Positions 1 through 9,697 are shown, counted from the stretch's first letter. The stretch: DNA of 20,953 nt from an uncultured Ignavibacteria bacterium (GCA_937996765.1 CALKUG010000229.1:1-20953); one strand, 5' to 3'. The notes: generated by a model from the sequence alone, not told the origin. Translations and numbers: made by a program.

Positions 1-1544
1 CTGAGTGCAAATCCTGATGGGAATGGCATATCTAATACATCTTTGAGCGATTTGTTGTTATCGTCATCAAGTCCTTGTGCAATACCCGTTCCAAGAATTA
101 CTCCGCCTTCGATGCGGTACTTGGGATTTTTCCATCCCGTGTATTCGCTTGTTAACTGAAAGATGAGTCCATCTATATCAAGGAACAATATGCGCAACGG
201 TATTGCCACTAACCCCCAAGTTCCCCAATCCTCGGGCATCGCAAGCGACGTTCCAAACTTTATGCCCGTTGCGGCATCTTTGCCAAACTTTATTTTACCA
301 AATTGGTAACTAAACTCTCCGATATACTTCACCAACCCTAATGCAAGATAATGCTCGCCTAATTTTACATCGGCTCCAAATGAGATGCTGGAGGGATAAT
401 GCATTACCGCCTTGTTCGAAAAATCGTTATAGGTGGGTGTTGTTAAATTGGGCTTCTGTAATTTGAGCGAATCTATTTTGATATCGAGCGTTTGATCTTT
501 ATCGCCAAATACTTTTCCTGTTATAAAGTTGGGTTGATAACTTTCCGATTTTGCATTTGGATCGGTCATTTCAAAATTTGGGACAATATCAATCAAAAAG
601 TTGAAGTTCACGTCGGGCAATGCGGGTGTGTGATACTCTGCGCCTACTTTGAAACCCCATTTTGCCATCGAAAAATCGGCTTTTGCTTTCCAATAAAAAT
701 TATTGCTCTCCCCTTTTGCGGGGTCTATGTTGGAATCGTTGGGGTCGTTGTAGTGGTACTCCTGATTTTTATTCAACATCACAAACCCGTTGAAGTTAAT
801 ATCGAGATTTATGTATTGATTTACTTCGTACCTGTTAGCGGCAAGTCCCACTCGCAAATACCCACGCGCATCGTTAAATAACTCGGATGCGGCAGATATG
901 GTGAGAGCACTCATCGAAAATCGGGTTGCTACACCTACATCTGCATGGAGTGGTATATCTATGGTTACCGAGTTGCCCGAGACATCCTTTACCGATTGCA
1001 TCAACATTTGAATTCCTACTGCTTGAACATCCATCTCAAACTCGGTTGGGTAATACATGCCTACGCCAAACACCGTGTTTTTATAAACGGGTATGGAAAA
1101 TGCAAACGAGCTTATGGATGCGTTGCGACCAACATTTAGCTCTCCCACTTTTGAATAACTTTTGTAACTGCTTACAGGAAATATTACTGTAACGGTATCT
1201 TCAAGAAAATCATCGGTGGAAGATTTTATGTTTTTTTCTAATTCCGATTTTATTAAACTACCAAGATTTGCACCGGGAGCGTAATCTACATAAAATTGTG
1301 CCTTGGAACTGTGAGCAAGAGAAGCGGGATTGCCAAACATCAGTTGCGCCCCCGAACCAAAATTGGAACCTAACACTCCACCAAATGAACCGCTACCCGC
1401 ACCAAATCCGTTTAACTGCGTACTGACGTTGAGATTGAGATTACCACCGCGAAAATACTGCAATGTGGGGGTATCGGAGGATTGCGCAAAAGCGGTAACC
1501 GCCAAAACACAAAAAACTGCTATTGTTTTTGTAATTGTTTTCAT
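1..1544 (-). CDS. Outer-membrane beta-barrel-like protein, partial (3' end beyond window)
   Basis: An open minus-strand frame runs from the ATG at 1544 to the left edge without a stop, about 514 codons. It opens with a signal peptide, residues 1-20 (MKTITKTIAVFCVLAVTAFA) followed by Q, so export through Sec is expected. Around residues 45-70 it has the GSGAQLMFGNPASLAH stretch, resembling the N-P-A segment of FadL/OmpP1- and PorV-type barrels. The rest alternates aromatic and polar residues with many Gly turns, as expected for beta strands. It starts 6 bp after the stop of the PorV-like gene; its ribosome binding site (AGGTGA) overlaps that stop codon, which points to translational coupling. 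It is longer than a typical PorV. Substrate unknown. It could be a FadL-like transporter or a T9SS accessory barrel; the sequence alone does not decide. Confidence 0.85.
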   Translation of the reverse strand, partial: MKTITKTIAVFCVLAVTAFAQSSDTPTLQYFRGGNLNLNVSTQLNGFGAGSGSFGGVLGSNFGSGAQLMFGNPASLAHSSKAQFYVDYAPGANLGSLIKSELEKNIKSSTDDFLEDTVTVIFPVSSYKSYSKVGELNVGRNASISSFAFSIPVYKNTVFGVGMYYPTEFEMDVQAVGIQMLMQSVKDVSGNSVTIDIPLHADVGVATRFSMSALTISAASELFNDARGYLRVGLAANRYEVNQYINLDINFNGFVMLNKNQEYHYNDPNDSNIDPAKGESNNFYWKAKADFSMAKWGFKVGAEYHTPALPDVNFNFLIDIVPNFEMTDPNAKSESYQPNFITGKVFGDKDQTLDIKIDSLKLQKPNLTTPTYNDFSNKAVMHYPSSISFGADVKLGEHYLALGLVKYIGEFSYQFGKIKFGKDAATGIKFGTSLAMPEDWGTWGLVAIPLRILFLDIDGLIFQLTSEYTGWKNPKYRIEGGVILGTGIAQGLDDDNNKSLKDVLDMPFPSGFAL

Positions 1545-1550
1545 ACTCAC

Positions 1551-2555
1551 CTAAAACTCCAATCCTAATGAAAAACGATGTGAATTTGCAAGTTGTTCGA
1601 TGCTGTATGCATAGTCAATCAAAATACCTAAAGATTGTATGGCATTGATATCAAAGCCAAGACCTACAGAATACTTTTCATCTTGCTCTTTATTCAACAT
1701 ATTTTGATACCCTCCACGTATATAGAGCATGGAAAACAACTCCAATTCAATGCCGCCACGGATACGATTACTTACATCGTCATCAAACGAAGGGGTATAA
1801 TCTGCCGATGCTTTGAGATATTCAGTCAATTGAGCAAGAGTGCCAATTGAAAGCATCATGGGCACGGTTTCATCATACGAACCCTTTGCGTTTTTTCCGC
1901 TGAGAGTTTGATTTTTTACCTTGCTGTCATAAAACACGGGAGAATATATATCTTTAAGCATAAGTCCAAGAACCACTTCGGGAGTTACTTGATACAACGC
2001 ACCAATATCAATACCGATTCCGTTTCCCGAGCCTTGCACCTGTCTTGAATCGCCTAAAGTAAACTCATCGTCTTCAAAAACAATGTAGTCGTTACGATTT
2101 AAAGAATTATCACCAAATTGTGCACGACGGTATTTGAGTGTAGCTCCCACCGAAAGCTCGTTGGTAACTTTGGCACCATACGAAGCTTGAAATGTTATTT
2201 CCCTGAGTGCATCATCACCCGAGTACCAGAGGGCAAAACCAATTGCCGAGTTACCCGCATCGCCGAGACTCATGGTATAAGCGGTAAAGCTGTAAGGAAT
2301 AAGATTATAGTGATTTGTGAATGCAAATGCTGCGTTATTGCCTCGCAGTCCTGCAATACCCGCAGGATTAAACACAGTTGAATATATATCAGATTCAGCG
2401 GTATAAGCACCGCCCAATCCCGAGGGTCTTGCCCCCGTTCCAACATCAATAAAGGCGGCACCCAATCCTGAAAGCTCTTGTGCCTGTAAACGGTAACTTA
2501 ATACCATAAAGAGAGCTAAAGAAAATACGATTAAGAAATGTTGTTTCGTTTTCAT
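1551..2555 (-). CDS. PorV/PorQ-family outer-membrane protein
   Basis: A 334-residue protein with a signal peptide (about residues 1-26, hydrophobic core FLIVFSLALFMVLSY). The start of the mature chain, GAAFIDVGTGARPSGLGGAY, followed by TVFNPAGIAGL, is the signature of the PorV/PorQ (UPF0164-like) barrel family. The remaining sequence is alternating beta-strand sequence ending in an aromatic residue (LGLEF), usual for outer-membrane barrels. In T9SS bacteria PorV binds the C-terminal signal of cargo and shuttles it to the attachment machinery, while PorQ-like members have related roles. The ATG at 2555 has a strong binding site (GGAGAGAGG) and lies 14 bp after the giant secreted-protein gene. 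Being encoded directly behind a likely cargo suggests a dedicated partner (inference). It may equally be a generic family member; no porin substrate can be read from sequence. Confidence 0.88.
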   Translation of the reverse strand: MKTKQHFLIVFSLALFMVLSYRLQAQELSGLGAAFIDVGTGARPSGLGGAYTAESDIYSTVFNPAGIAGLRGNNAAFAFTNHYNLIPYSFTAYTMSLGDAGNSAIGFALWYSGDDALREITFQASYGAKVTNELSVGATLKYRRAQFGDNSLNRNDYIVFEDDEFTLGDSRQVQGSGNGIGIDIGALYQVTPEVVLGLMLKDIYSPVFYDSKVKNQTLSGKNAKGSYDETVPMMLSIGTLAQLTEYLKASADYTPSFDDDVSNRIRGGIELELFSMLYIRGGYQNMLNKEQDEKYSVGLGFDINAIQSLGILIDYAYSIEQLANSHRFSLGLEF

Positions 2556-2569
2556 TGTGTACCTCTCTC

Positions 2570-5500
2570 CTACTTTATCAAAACTAAAGTTTTAATTTCT
2601 TCAACACTTCCGCTGCCATCGGTAGCAGAAATGTGAACGATATATCGGCCGTTACGGGCTTTTTGTCCCGTATCAGTCAATCCATCCCACAACACTTCTT
2701 TTATACCCGTAGTGCTTCCGTATCTACCGGGCATCTGCATATCGTTCTCGAGAACAACGCGCACCAGCTCACCTTCCATGTTGTAAATTTTAATGGTTAC
2801 CAACGCAGGCGGCAGTGCACTGTTCAGGAAATAACCTATTTTCAGCGGGGCAACCTCGGGTGAGAACGGGTCGGGCAACAGGGCAAAGTGCTTAATTCCC
2901 AATGGTTCATTTTGCACGAGTAAGGAATACTGTCCAAACTTATATGCAGTATTTGAAACCACATTACCTGATGCAGATGTTTCATCTGCTTTAGCTAAAA
3001 TTGAATTTAACACTACCCATTGATGTGTATTTACATCGTAATAGCCAATGGATTTATTACCCGTAAATAACCGCAACGAATTATCATCGGGGATGCGGAT
3101 ACTTGCAGGACGTTTTAACGAATCACCCGGCAAACCAACGTTGGATGTATAATTAATTGCAAACTGTCTATCCGAAGTTACATAAGATTCGTTACTCTTA
3201 ACAGGGGCAGCATATTTTTTACTCGGACCAAATTGAGCGGGAGTTATTGTAAGGGTAATGGGTACATCAAATGCCGCTGCGGAAATAGAATAGACAACGC
3301 CGCCTTTATCCGAGAGTGTATAAACCGTTGTAGCGGCACCCGGGGTAAGCTCGGCAAAAACCGACAAATCAAAACTCGAGGCTTGTTTTGTAACATTATC
3401 AGTGGCTATTATTTTTACAACACCAAGCTGCAGTGTATCGGCAGGAGCGTAAAAACCCGACTTACTGATGCTTCCCGCATTAGCAGGGATTATACTCCAG
3501 AGCAGCGAGTTTCCTATCGAAAACTCCTTACCCGAGGTATCTTTAGCCACTCCTACAAACTGAACACCTTTCGAACGATTGGAGACCTTATCCGAGCTGC
3601 CTGAAACCGTAATACTTTTAAGAGGTACATCGGCAACGGTTATAAGTCCGCGTAAAACCGCACGGGAATTGTTCAATGTTGCTATGGCTGTAATTGTGTA
3701 AGAACCTGATGCCTTGCCTGTGATAACAGCTGTTAAGCTATCGGTATTAGGGAAGGAAATACTTACACTATCCGAAGAAGCCGAAGCACTCCATTTGATA
3801 CTTCCTTTATAATTTTCTGCCTGTTTGAAGAAGTTCGAGAGGTCGGTTCCTATACCATCCGAAAACTTGGCAGTTACCGTTATTGCATCTCCGCGACGCA
3901 AGGTAACTCTATCTATAACAGGATCGAGTGATGATTGTGTTATAACATTTACGGCAACAGGTGTTGTTACTACTTCGGTGGAAGTATAGACAACTGTATC
4001 CTCGGTAACAACCGTATAAAACGTTACTTCTTCAGTATTGTTAATGCCTTGGATGTTTGCGGTAAACTGACTGCCACTGCGACTCATAGCCACCGCGGTA
4101 AATAGTGTGGCTGATTTTTGTTTGTAGTACAATACCGCATTTGCAGTTGTTGGTATAGCAACAGCGCTCAAAACGGATACTGTTGCGGGTGCGCCAACGT
4201 TAATTGCAAGTGTATCCAACATGGTGTAACGCAGCGGTATTGTGCGTTCAACGGCACTGGTACTAAACGGCAACACAATGGTGGATAACGTTTTACCGGG
4301 TAAGAGATACCCTTGTTTCTCGAACGAAGCACTGTAAGAACCCGATCGCAGATTTTCGGCTGTTTTGAACTCACCCGATGAACCTGTTACTGCAGATGTT
4401 GTTGTTCCCGAAGGGGATTTGAGGACAACCTTAACACCTGAAATTTTATTTGCATTTGCAGAGCCATCGGTAAATGTAAATGTGATTCTTCCGCTTGGCA
4501 GAACTACATCTTCAAAAGATACTGTGCCACCGGCTTGGGTTGCGGGCACTTTAACAATACGAGTTTCGGTACTGATACCTGTTCCCGTAATTTTAATTTG
4601 ATATGCAGTGGTATCACCCGCTTTAGCCGATATGGGCAAAGCACTAAAGGAGAATACACCTGCATCATTTGTTTTGGTAGAAAATACTGATTGAGAAATT
4701 GCTTCAACAGTAAGATCTTTTACTCCAGCTCCTTTATAAACAACCTTACCACTGAGATTAATTACCGTAGATTGCAATGTAACCGCTTTACCGCTTAAAG
4801 AACCGTTAAGTGTAATATCTTCCTGGTATCCCACATAACCCGGTTTGCTCACGGTAAAAGTGAAATCGCCTGCAGGTAATTTCGTGAGAGAGAAGTTTCC
4901 TTGTGCATCGGTGTTTGAGGCAAAAGATTGGCCGTTCGATTTACGACGCATGGTCACTAATGCTTCGCTTAAAGCACTAACGTTACCGTTGATTGATTGG
5001 CTGACTGCGCCCGAAAAATTGATGTTGTTTTCAATGAGTGTAAAACTTGCACTCAAATTTTGGTCTTTAGCAACGGTTACAACCAAGGAGTCAGGTGTTG
5101 AAGAGTAGCCGCTAAGTGCAGTACGCGCAACGTAGGTTCCAACAGGTAAAAACGGGAAGGATGCTACACCGTTATTTGCAGAAGATTGTTTGTAAACAAC
5201 CGACCCAACCGAAGAAACCAACGTAACATCCACGCTGTTAAGTAATGAACCACCTGCTGTTTTAACGGTTATATCCGCTGAACCCGCGTTGGTGCTTACA
5301 GTAAAATCCAACGTTGTTGTGTCCTTGCCTGTTGAAGTGAAATCTCTTGATGCAGGCGTAAATAGGTATCCTAATTTCTCGGGAGTTAATCTATAACTTC
5401 CTGAGGGTAAAAATTTAAATGAATACCCTCCATTACCTTCCGAAAAATCTTTTGTAATTTTTCCTGTTGAACGGTTTTCAAGTAGCATCAACACTGAACC

Positions 5501-8500
5501 TGATTGTATGTTACCTTTTAAGTAACCTAAACTCACGTTAACCTTTAAGTTGGCTGAAGCACCAACGGTTGCGGTAACATTAACTGAGTCGTTTTGATAT
5601 CCCTCGCGTTGAAGTTCGCTGAAAATCTTGTATTGTTTTCCATTCTCTAAGCCTGAGAATGCAAAACTACCGTTGAGCGAAGTGTTAGTCTGTAACCATC
5701 GAACACCCTGAACGGCTTTAACAGGTACCACTAAGTTTAATGGTGCCCCCGCTGCATCGGTAACAACACCTGTAACGGTTGCTGTGTTTATAGGCAATGT
5801 TATTGCTTGATCTTTTGTGCTTACAACATCTATGTTGATTTGGAAAGAAGCATAACCATCTTTGTTTGCACTTAATGAATAAGTTCCTGCTGTTATTCCG
5901 TCTATGACAAAGCTGCCATCAGCGTTGGAGGAAACAGACTTACTGCCTGTAGTGCCAGAAACCGAAACGGATGCCTCTTTAAGAGGAAGTCCCGAATCAT
6001 CTTTTACACTTCCTGTTATTGAAGCTGTTTTTGCTAACAGATCTTTTATTATAACGGTTTGTGTTTGAGTTGCTACACTTAATTCGGTAATATCTCGTTG
6101 AGCCGAATAATATCCTGTTGTTGAAACAATCACATCAAAAACACTAAATGGTAACCCTGTTAACGAGTATGTGCCGTCAGGTTTAGTTAATGTAGTATAT
6201 GAAGTACCTGATGAGGTTGCTATAACCAATACTTCACCAACGGGGGTTCCACCCGAGGTTAACACACTGCCGTTAATGGTGCCTGTTTGTTTTGTGAGAG
6301 CAACGCTGTACTGTTTTGTCTCAGAACCGCTGAGGAGAGTTATTGCATTTGAAACATTGTAGCCTGATTTTTCTACCTTAACGTTATATGTTCCTGCCGG
6401 AATGCGTGTTAAAATGTAGGAACCATCGGCGGAAGTTTGCGCACTAAGTGTTGTTGAAACCGAAGAGATTGTTACCAACGCATTTTCAATACCGATGCCT
6501 GATTCTGTTATTGCTCCTGTGAGTGTTGCAAAATCTTCGTTCAGCTTTAAATTGAGTCCTGTTAAATTCTCACCATTACCAACCGTAACGGATATCGAAT
6601 CGGTTCTATAACCTACTAAAGTAGATTTTAATAAATAATTCCCTGCCGAAACGCCCAAACTATATAGACCATTAGCACCCGTTGTTAGCGAATCAACAAA
6701 ACTGCCTGAGAGTGCATTTGTAATGATGAGCGAGGCACTGATTGTTTTAAGATTATTATCGGTAATCGTACCGGAGAGTGATGCTGCGGCGGCACTCATC
6801 GTAATACTCTGTTGTGTTTCTTTGGTTGCTTCAACTAATATTGCATTCAGCGAAACCGTATTATATCCTTGAGCTGTAAACCGAAGATTATAGGACTTCC
6901 CTGCTTCCAATGAAACTGCATACTCTCCGTTAATATTCGATAATGTTGTAGCACTATATTGCGCATCGTTAGGATCTGTAATTGTTACTAAAGCATTTGA
7001 AAGCGGAAGCGATGAGCTAACTATCGTGCCACGTATTGTGCCTTTGTTTGCAGTAAGTGTAAAATTATTATTGCTGCTTGTTTGCCCTGCAGAGATGGTT
7101 GCGGTTAAAGCAGCTGCTGAAAGGAATCCCGAACGGAATGCTACTATCGAATAGGTACCGGGTTGCAAGTTGAACTCATAGTTTCCGCTGTTATCTGTGG
7201 TAACTGTTGAGGAGTTAGCTCCTGCGGTTGCGGTTACTGTTGCGTTTACTACAGGTTCGCCCGAACTAATTACAGTCCCCCTGAGCACAGCTGCATTGGG
7301 AATAAGAGAAAAATCTATTCCTACCAGTGTCTGCCCTGCCGAAAGTGAAATACTACGAGGTGAGGGTGAAACATATCCTGTAATCTGCACATTTTCTGTA
7401 TAAGTACCTGTTGGCATACTTAGTGTGTAGGTACCGTTTTGCAGAGTTGTGGTTGAAGTAATTCCCTGAACAAATACTTCTGCACCTGCTATCGTGTTGC
7501 CATTGATATCCAACACGGTTCCCGTAACAGAGCTTGGATTGGGAGTTAAACTCAAATTAAGTCCCGATACAGTTTCACCTAAACCCAGAGTTGTTATAGC
7601 AGGAGTAGAAGATGTAAAATTTGCACGGGCTGTACTAATAGTATAGGTGCCACTGGGCAAACTGAACGAGAATTGTCCCGAGTTATTAGTAGTAGTAGTT
7701 ATCGGAGTACCACTGCTTGGTGTAGCTGTTACGGTTACTGAGGCAAAAGGTGTTGATGAGGTTTGCCCTGCAATGGTTTGAACACGCGAAACTATTCCAC
7801 TTACCGTGTTTGCGCGAGGTGTAAGAAGCATTGTTCTACCGAGAATATTATTGCCTGTAGTTAACGTTATCGTTGAAGCCGCGGGGGCTATAAAACCTGT
7901 TTTTTCTGCCGTAATTCCCCAAACACCGGGACTCAATTCAAGTGTGTAAGCACCTGATCCATCGGAGTTCACTGTGTGTGTCACACTTCCTTGAGTTGCA
8001 GTTACTGTCGCAAGTTGCACAGGTTGGTCATTATCATTTTTACAAGTTCCCGATATTGTAACCTTATCCGCACGTAACGAAAAATTTGGCGTTATGGAAA
8101 TTTGCGATTGCTCGATATTAATACTGCGGGATAAGGAACCTATATATCCTCCTTTGGAGGCGGTTACCGTGTATGTCCCTAAATCAAGTACAAGATTAAA
8201 ATCGCCCAAGCTGTTTGAAGATGCCGTACTTGTAACATTTGTTGCATTATTACGGAAACTCACCAAAGCACTTGAAAGAGCTTGGTTGTTCTCGTCGACC
8301 ACTTTACCCGATACCGTTGCGGGATAGGGACGCATAAATGCGGTTATAGGTGTGAGAGAACTTGAGTTGAGTGTCTGAGTAATTGTTGTATCCAAATACC
8401 CTGATTTTACTATACGCATTTGATAGATATCGCTTGGCAAACTATCTGAGTAACTTACATTATCTGATATAATAAAGGGCACGGAAGGTGAATAACCACC

Positions 8501-9688
8501 TGTGGTTGAGGATACATAAACGTTATACCCTGAAAGCAATGCCGAAGCAACCGTTGAACGTGCTTCGATTCTGAATGGCGAAGTTGGCACATTGTATGTA
8601 AAAATGTTTCGAGCTGAAGCCGAACCCTGCCCCAAAGAACCTGTAGCTACAATGTACCAAACATACTTCCCTCTTGTAAGATTAACTCTTGCAGGGAAAT
8701 CAATAGCTGTGTTAGTGGTGGTGGTGTTCCACACGGGAACATCAACCTCTTGCTCAGACCCCGCAAATTGCTGCACGCGGTTAAAAAGGTAAACCGTGTA
8801 ACTGTTTGCGCCTGGTACTGATTGCCATGAAAATCGGATGGTGTTTGTTGCATTGATAGTGGTATTGGCTGCAGGTGATGTTAATAGTGGGGTTCCCAAT
8901 ACATTCGAAGATTGATAAGTAAATGCAACCACGCTTCCAAATACTGTGCTGGCGTATGCTATACTTGTTTCATCGTAAAGATTAATAATAGTGTAGGAAT
9001 ATTCATTCCCTGCAAACAACGGTGTTGATACGGTTGTAAACGGTGAGCTTGGACTAATATCACCATACTTGGCAGATGTTTGAGTTGTAATATGATCCCA
9101 AACTATATTAGCACCTTCAATTTTTATGTCACCTTTTTCATTTTCTTTAATGGTAAAGGGTGTGCTCGAAACTATCACCCAGTACGCAGTTACACCGGGA
9201 ACGGATTGCCACGAAAATGTGGGAGTTGAATTTGTGGTTGTACCTTTTGGGGTTAAAGCAACGGGGGCGTTGGGTGACTCGACCACCAATTGAATTTCGT
9301 TTGAATAATCTTTAGTAGAAGGAGATGCATTGTACTCGTTAATGATACCGGTTATAGAATTGGCATCTGCATTGGTAAGCACCCCATAATACCTTCCCAC
9401 GGTAAGACCGTAATCCTTGGGTTTGAAAGTTCCGGTAATACCTGAAACAGGTATAGATGCCGAAGTATAATTGCCCGATGTGCTACCAATCTTAAATCGA
9501 AGCTTAGGATCGGTGATTGCTTTACTCCAATTAAGCTGCACAGTAGAAGTATCTTTGTAAAAGATTTTTGTCTGCGGATTCTTCCCTGCTTGAATCAGTT
9601 TTGGAGGTTGCAGTAAAACGCTTTGACCAAACGTTACCGAGGTAACCAAAACAATTAATGCTAACAGAGTAAGGTCTCTTTTGCTCAT
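2570..9688 (-). CDS. Giant secreted repeat protein: FN3-like, about 16 carboxypeptidase-regulatory-like repeats, C-terminal T9SS/FlgD-like domain
   Basis: 2372 residues from the ATG at 9688. The in-frame TTG at 9697 sits directly on the binding site and is rejected. A signal peptide spans about residues 1-20 (core LTLLALIVLVTSVTFG). Two FN3-like segments carry FSWQSVPG motifs near residues 154 and 283, and a PEGA-like segment lies near 370-450. About sixteen divergent beta-sandwich repeats follow (residues 452-1815), each opening with a pattern like TVSGKVVDENNQAL and later DGSYxLxxLPAGTY...GY, as in CarboxypepD_reg/CNA-B-like domains. Ig-like and ZU5-like segments follow, then a C-terminal domain (about 2265-2372) with PDPFSP, VTIKIYNMEGELVR, LWDGLTDTG and a final KTLVLIK, resembling T9SS type A/FlgD-like tails. 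It is Ser/Thr rich with almost no Cys. Likely exported and surface-attached or released; adhesion or a structural role is inference. No enzymatic domain was seen. Confidence 0.9.
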   Translation of the reverse strand: MSKRDLTLLALIVLVTSVTFGQSVLLQPPKLIQAGKNPQTKIFYKDTSTVQLNWSKAITDPKLRFKIGSTSGNYTSASIPVSGITGTFKPKDYGLTVGRYYGVLTNADANSITGIINEYNASPSTKDYSNEIQLVVESPNAPVALTPKGTTTNSTPTFSWQSVPGVTAYWVIVSSTPFTIKENEKGDIKIEGANIVWDHITTQTSAKYGDISPSSPFTTVSTPLFAGNEYSYTIINLYDETSIAYASTVFGSVVAFTYQSSNVLGTPLLTSPAANTTINATNTIRFSWQSVPGANSYTVYLFNRVQQFAGSEQEVDVPVWNTTTTNTAIDFPARVNLTRGKYVWYIVATGSLGQGSASARNIFTYNVPTSPFRIEARSTVASALLSGYNVYVSSTTGGYSPSVPFIISDNVSYSDSLPSDIYQMRIVKSGYLDTTITQTLNSSSLTPITAFMRPYPATVSGKVVDENNQALSSALVSFRNNATNVTSTASSNSLGDFNLVLDLGTYTVTASKGGYIGSLSRSINIEQSQISITPNFSLRADKVTISGTCKNDNDQPVQLATVTATQGSVTHTVNSDGSGAYTLELSPGVWGITAEKTGFIAPAASTITLTTGNNILGRTMLLTPRANTVSGIVSRVQTIAGQTSSTPFASVTVTATPSSGTPITTTTNNSGQFSFSLPSGTYTISTARANFTSSTPAITTLGLGETVSGLNLSLTPNPSSVTGTVLDINGNTIAGAEVFVQGITSTTTLQNGTYTLSMPTGTYTENVQITGYVSPSPRSISLSAGQTLVGIDFSLIPNAAVLRGTVISSGEPVVNATVTATAGANSSTVTTDNSGNYEFNLQPGTYSIVAFRSGFLSAAALTATISAGQTSSNNNFTLTANKGTIRGTIVSSSLPLSNALVTITDPNDAQYSATTLSNINGEYAVSLEAGKSYNLRFTAQGYNTVSLNAILVEATKETQQSITMSAAAASLSGTITDNNLKTISASLIITNALSGSFVDSLTTGANGLYSLGVSAGNYLLKSTLVGYRTDSISVTVGNGENLTGLNLKLNEDFATLTGAITESGIGIENALVTISSVSTTLSAQTSADGSYILTRIPAGTYNVKVEKSGYNVSNAITLLSGSETKQYSVALTKQTGTINGSVLTSGGTPVGEVLVIATSSGTSYTTLTKPDGTYSLTGLPFSVFDVIVSTTGYYSAQRDITELSVATQTQTVIIKDLLAKTASITGSVKDDSGLPLKEASVSVSGTTGSKSVSSNADGSFVIDGITAGTYSLSANKDGYASFQINIDVVSTKDQAITLPINTATVTGVVTDAAGAPLNLVVPVKAVQGVRWLQTNTSLNGSFAFSGLENGKQYKIFSELQREGYQNDSVNVTATVGASANLKVNVSLGYLKGNIQSGSVLMLLENRSTGKITKDFSEGNGGYSFKFLPSGSYRLTPEKLGYLFTPASRDFTSTGKDTTTLDFTVSTNAGSADITVKTAGGSLLNSVDVTLVSSVGSVVYKQSSANNGVASFPFLPVGTYVARTALSGYSSTPDSLVVTVAKDQNLSASFTLIENNINFSGAVSQSINGNVSALSEALVTMRRKSNGQSFASNTDAQGNFSLTKLPAGDFTFTVSKPGYVGYQEDITLNGSLSGKAVTLQSTVINLSGKVVYKGAGVKDLTVEAISQSVFSTKTNDAGVFSFSALPISAKAGDTTAYQIKITGTGISTETRIVKVPATQAGGTVSFEDVVLPSGRITFTFTDGSANANKISGVKVVLKSPSGTTTSAVTGSSGEFKTAENLRSGSYSASFEKQGYLLPGKTLSTIVLPFSTSAVERTIPLRYTMLDTLAINVGAPATVSVLSAVAIPTTANAVLYYKQKSATLFTAVAMSRSGSQFTANIQGINNTEEVTFYTVVTEDTVVYTSTEVVTTPVAVNVITQSSLDPVIDRVTLRRGDAITVTAKFSDGIGTDLSNFFKQAENYKGSIKWSASASSDSVSISFPNTDSLTAVITGKASGSYTITAIATLNNSRAVLRGLITVADVPLKSITVSGSSDKVSNRSKGVQFVGVAKDTSGKEFSIGNSLLWSIIPANAGSISKSGFYAPADTLQLGVVKIIATDNVTKQASSFDLSVFAELTPGAATTVYTLSDKGGVVYSISAAAFDVPITLTITPAQFGPSKKYAAPVKSNESYVTSDRQFAINYTSNVGLPGDSLKRPASIRIPDDNSLRLFTGNKSIGYYDVNTHQWVVLNSILAKADETSASGNVVSNTAYKFGQYSLLVQNEPLGIKHFALLPDPFSPEVAPLKIGYFLNSALPPALVTIKIYNMEGELVRVVLENDMQMPGRYGSTTGIKEVLWDGLTDTGQKARNGRYIVHISATDGSGSVEEIKTLVLIK
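4245..8335 (-). repeat. Tandem protein-repeat region: about 16 carboxypeptidase-regulatory-like units
   Basis: Within the giant protein, about sixteen units of roughly 85 residues each recur. Unit openings include ATVSGKVVDENNQAL, SSVTGTVLDINGNTI, GTIRGTIVSSSLPL, TATVTGVVTDAAGAPL and INLSGKVVYKGAGVKDL. Most units contain a DG/NG turn followed by a glycine-terminated strand and a GY/GF motif. The units are clearly homologous in protein pattern but have diverged in DNA, so the array is old rather than a recent expansion. Units 12, 13 and 16 are the least regular, and the count is by eye. Confidence 0.75.
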
Positions 9689-9697
9689 ACTAAACAA

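Noticed and set aside
492..881. 129-codon plus-strand open frame
   Set aside because: Lies wholly antisense to the continuous signal-peptide-bearing outer-membrane protein frame; its composition (Cys/Phe/Ile/Val rich) is not protein-like and it has no supporting context.
4245..8335. Recent DNA-level tandem duplication in the giant gene
   Set aside because: Repeat units share a protein pattern only; no long near-identical DNA stretches were noticed between units.
9689..9697. TTG start adding three residues to the giant protein
   Set aside because: It directly abuts the AAGGA binding site; the ATG at 9688 has normal spacing and gives a standard signal peptide.
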